From contig DASQAF010000029.1 in NCBI GenBank assembly GCA_035635855.1, positions 230,289 to 294,288 on the forward strand: a stretch of 64,000 nucleotides of DNA, given 5' to 3'. The first letter of the stretch is position 1. Each line of letters begins with the position of its first letter. The position numbers and the translations under genes are program-made. This stretch comes from UBA11740 sp035635855. Lineage in GTDB: Bacteria > Acidobacteriota > Blastocatellia > Pyrinomonadales > Pyrinomonadaceae. Below the pieces are notes generated by a model. That model saw only the letters and a program-made list of their open reading frames with translations. It searched no databases and was not told the origin of the DNA. Shown in pieces: positions 62,782-64,000 of this stretch.

Positions 62782-62975
62782 GTTAACGGCGGCTCGCTGG
62801 TCTCCTCAATTGGGTTCTTGCTTTTCTTCTCGCTGGGAGAAGAACGATCGACGAAATTACGCGAAACGCACCGACAGAGCTAGTTCGCTTCTTGTATTTC
62901 GTGGATAGTCTGGCTGTCAGGGGAATCTTTCAAACAGGAAACCACTGCGGCGCGTTGCGGCGACTTAAGCGGTCG
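62782..62975. other. Gap between rplM promoter and tRNA cluster
   Basis: It holds complementary words ACGATCGACGAAATTACGCG (62846 on) and TATTTCGTGGATAGTC (about 62897), a worn copy of the 17700/31655 repeat family. No gene is seen. Confidence 0.4.
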
Positions 62976-62980
62976 CTTGC

Positions 62981-63009
62981 TTCACTTTAAATTTCCATAC
63001 TGTTAGTAT
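62981..63009 (+). promoter_or_regulatory. Possible promoter for the tRNA-tuf cluster
   Basis: TTCACT at 62981-62986, a 17-base spacer and TAGTAT at 63004-63009, 20 bases before the first tRNA. Both boxes match the consensus only in part. Confidence 0.35.
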
Positions 63010-63028
63010 TTGGGCCAGCCGCAGGTCA

Positions 63029-63101
<73 letters not shown>

Positions 63102-63317
63102 CCAGGAAATCATTTTCCCGTAACATCGTAACATCAAGGAGCGAAGGTACGACGTTTGTGAGCGCGAGCGATCGTTTTGCCGTCCCGCGCACTTGCAAAA
63201 GCGTACTAACCTCAGTTAAAGTGATGAGTTTGCGGCTAGGGCCGAAGTGCGCGCTTAGGAACGTCAATCCTAACTTCTCTCGGGTTCTGTTCGCATGCTT
63301 ACTTGACGACATAAACA

Positions 63318-63405
<88 letters not shown>

Positions 63406-63451
63406 CCATGTTGAGATTTCAAATTTCAAATTTGAGATTTCAAAAGGATGG

Positions 63452-63524
63452 GCGGGTGTAGCTCAGTTGGTAGAGCATCAGCCTTCCAAGCTGAGGGTCG
63501 CGAGTTCGAGTCTCGTCGCCCGCT
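63452..63524 (+). tRNA. tRNA-Gly (TCC)
   Basis: Acceptor GCGGGTG/CGCCCGC, anticodon loop CTTCCAA (TCC), T-arm GCGAGTTCGAGTCTCGT. CCA is encoded at 63525-63527. Confidence 0.97.
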
Positions 63525-63529
63525 CCAAA

Positions 63530-63600
63530 GTAGGACAAGTTGCTAACTTGTCTGTGTGAGACTTGAACCAGCGAAAACGCAAGTTGATAACTTGCGCTAT
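63530..63600. repeat. Two short palindromes between tRNA-Gly and tRNA-Thr
   Basis: ACAAGTTGCTAACTTGT and GCAAGTTGATAACTTGC are two related hairpins 36 bases apart in the precursor transcript. They may guide processing or be REP remnants. Confidence 0.5.
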
Positions 63601-63602
63601 AG

Positions 63603-63674
63603 GCCCGCGTAGCTCAGGGGTAGAGCGCCTCCTTGGTAAGGAGGAGGTCATGAGTTCAAATCTCATCGCGGGCT
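63603..63674 (+). tRNA. tRNA-Thr (GGT)
   Basis: Acceptor GCCCGCG/CGCGGGC, D-arm AGCTCAGGGGTAGAGC, anticodon stem CCTCC/GGAGG with loop TTGGTAA (GGT). CCA is encoded at 63675-63677. Confidence 0.97.
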
Positions 63675-63781
63675 CCAGAGATAAAGAATCGCTCGCCACA
63701 GCGAGCCGGTAAGGACGGGGGCAAGGATGCCCGCGAACCGCCGACAGGATGTTGGCGCTCCTAAAGAGGACAGAGACAAAG

Positions 63782-64000
<219 letters not shown>

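Overview
The window looks like a chromosomal piece of an Acidobacteriota-type bacterium, probably Blastocatellia. That placement is inference. It rests on the gene mix (BshC bacillithiol ligase next to mutL, separate biotin carboxylase and biotin-carrier genes, a hydroxybenzoyl-CoA-reductase-like molybdenum enzyme, Agl23-type membrane proteins), on moderately high GC, and on intergenic regions packed with inverted repeats. Both ends are cut: a giant surface protein runs in from the left edge, and the EF-Tu gene runs out at the right edge.

Layout. 0-12.3 kb: a giant parallel-beta-helix/Ig-like adhesin and an outer-membrane beta-barrel protein. 12.3-13.1 kb: a REP-associated transposase inside a 47-bp inverted repeat. 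13.2-20.2 kb: a CDP-alcohol phosphatidyltransferase, a zinc-ribbon membrane protein, biotin carboxylase plus biotin carrier, a HAD phosphatase, a hicB-hicA toxin-antitoxin pair and a thioredoxin-fold protein. The thioredoxin-fold gene reads through an in-frame TGA that is very probably selenocysteine. 20.3-25 kb, minus strand: dapA-like, bshC, mutL. 25.3-31.6 kb: panB, panC, then the [2Fe-2S] and molybdopterin subunits of an HBCR-like enzyme and a DsbA-like protein. 32-36.7 kb: smc and a secreted protein. 36.9-42.3 kb: an accessory-looking block with a restriction-methylation enzyme broken by one TGA and four unknown envelope proteins. 42.6-52.5 kb: a hydrolase, a POTRA protein, dciA-gatC-(ParB-like)-(phosphatase)-gatA, maf, a TlpA-like protein without cysteines, a MocA-like nucleotidyltransferase and the FAD/[4Fe-4S] subunit of the HBCR-like enzyme, 21 kb from its partners. 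52.5-54.2 kb: an AT-richer, tightly overlapping trio (antitoxin-like protein, HNH nuclease, DGQHR protein). 54.4-58.3 kb: two large membrane glycosyltransferase-like proteins. 58.4-62.7 kb, minus strand: the housekeeping run rplM-rpsI, rpsB-tsf, pyrH, frr. 63.0-64 kb: tRNA-Thr, -Tyr, -Gly, -Thr and tuf, the same order as the E. coli tufB operon.

Two themes stand out. First, the thioredoxin-like gene at 19602-20168 has TGA where the first cysteine of a CxxC motif should be, followed at once by a well-formed SECIS-like hairpin. Second, small inverted-repeat elements of many unrelated families fill most intergenic gaps. Some have entered genes: they supply stop codons (biotin carboxylase, maf), N-termini (the hydrolase) and in-frame internal peptides (the molybdenum subunit, its FAD partner, and a membrane protein).
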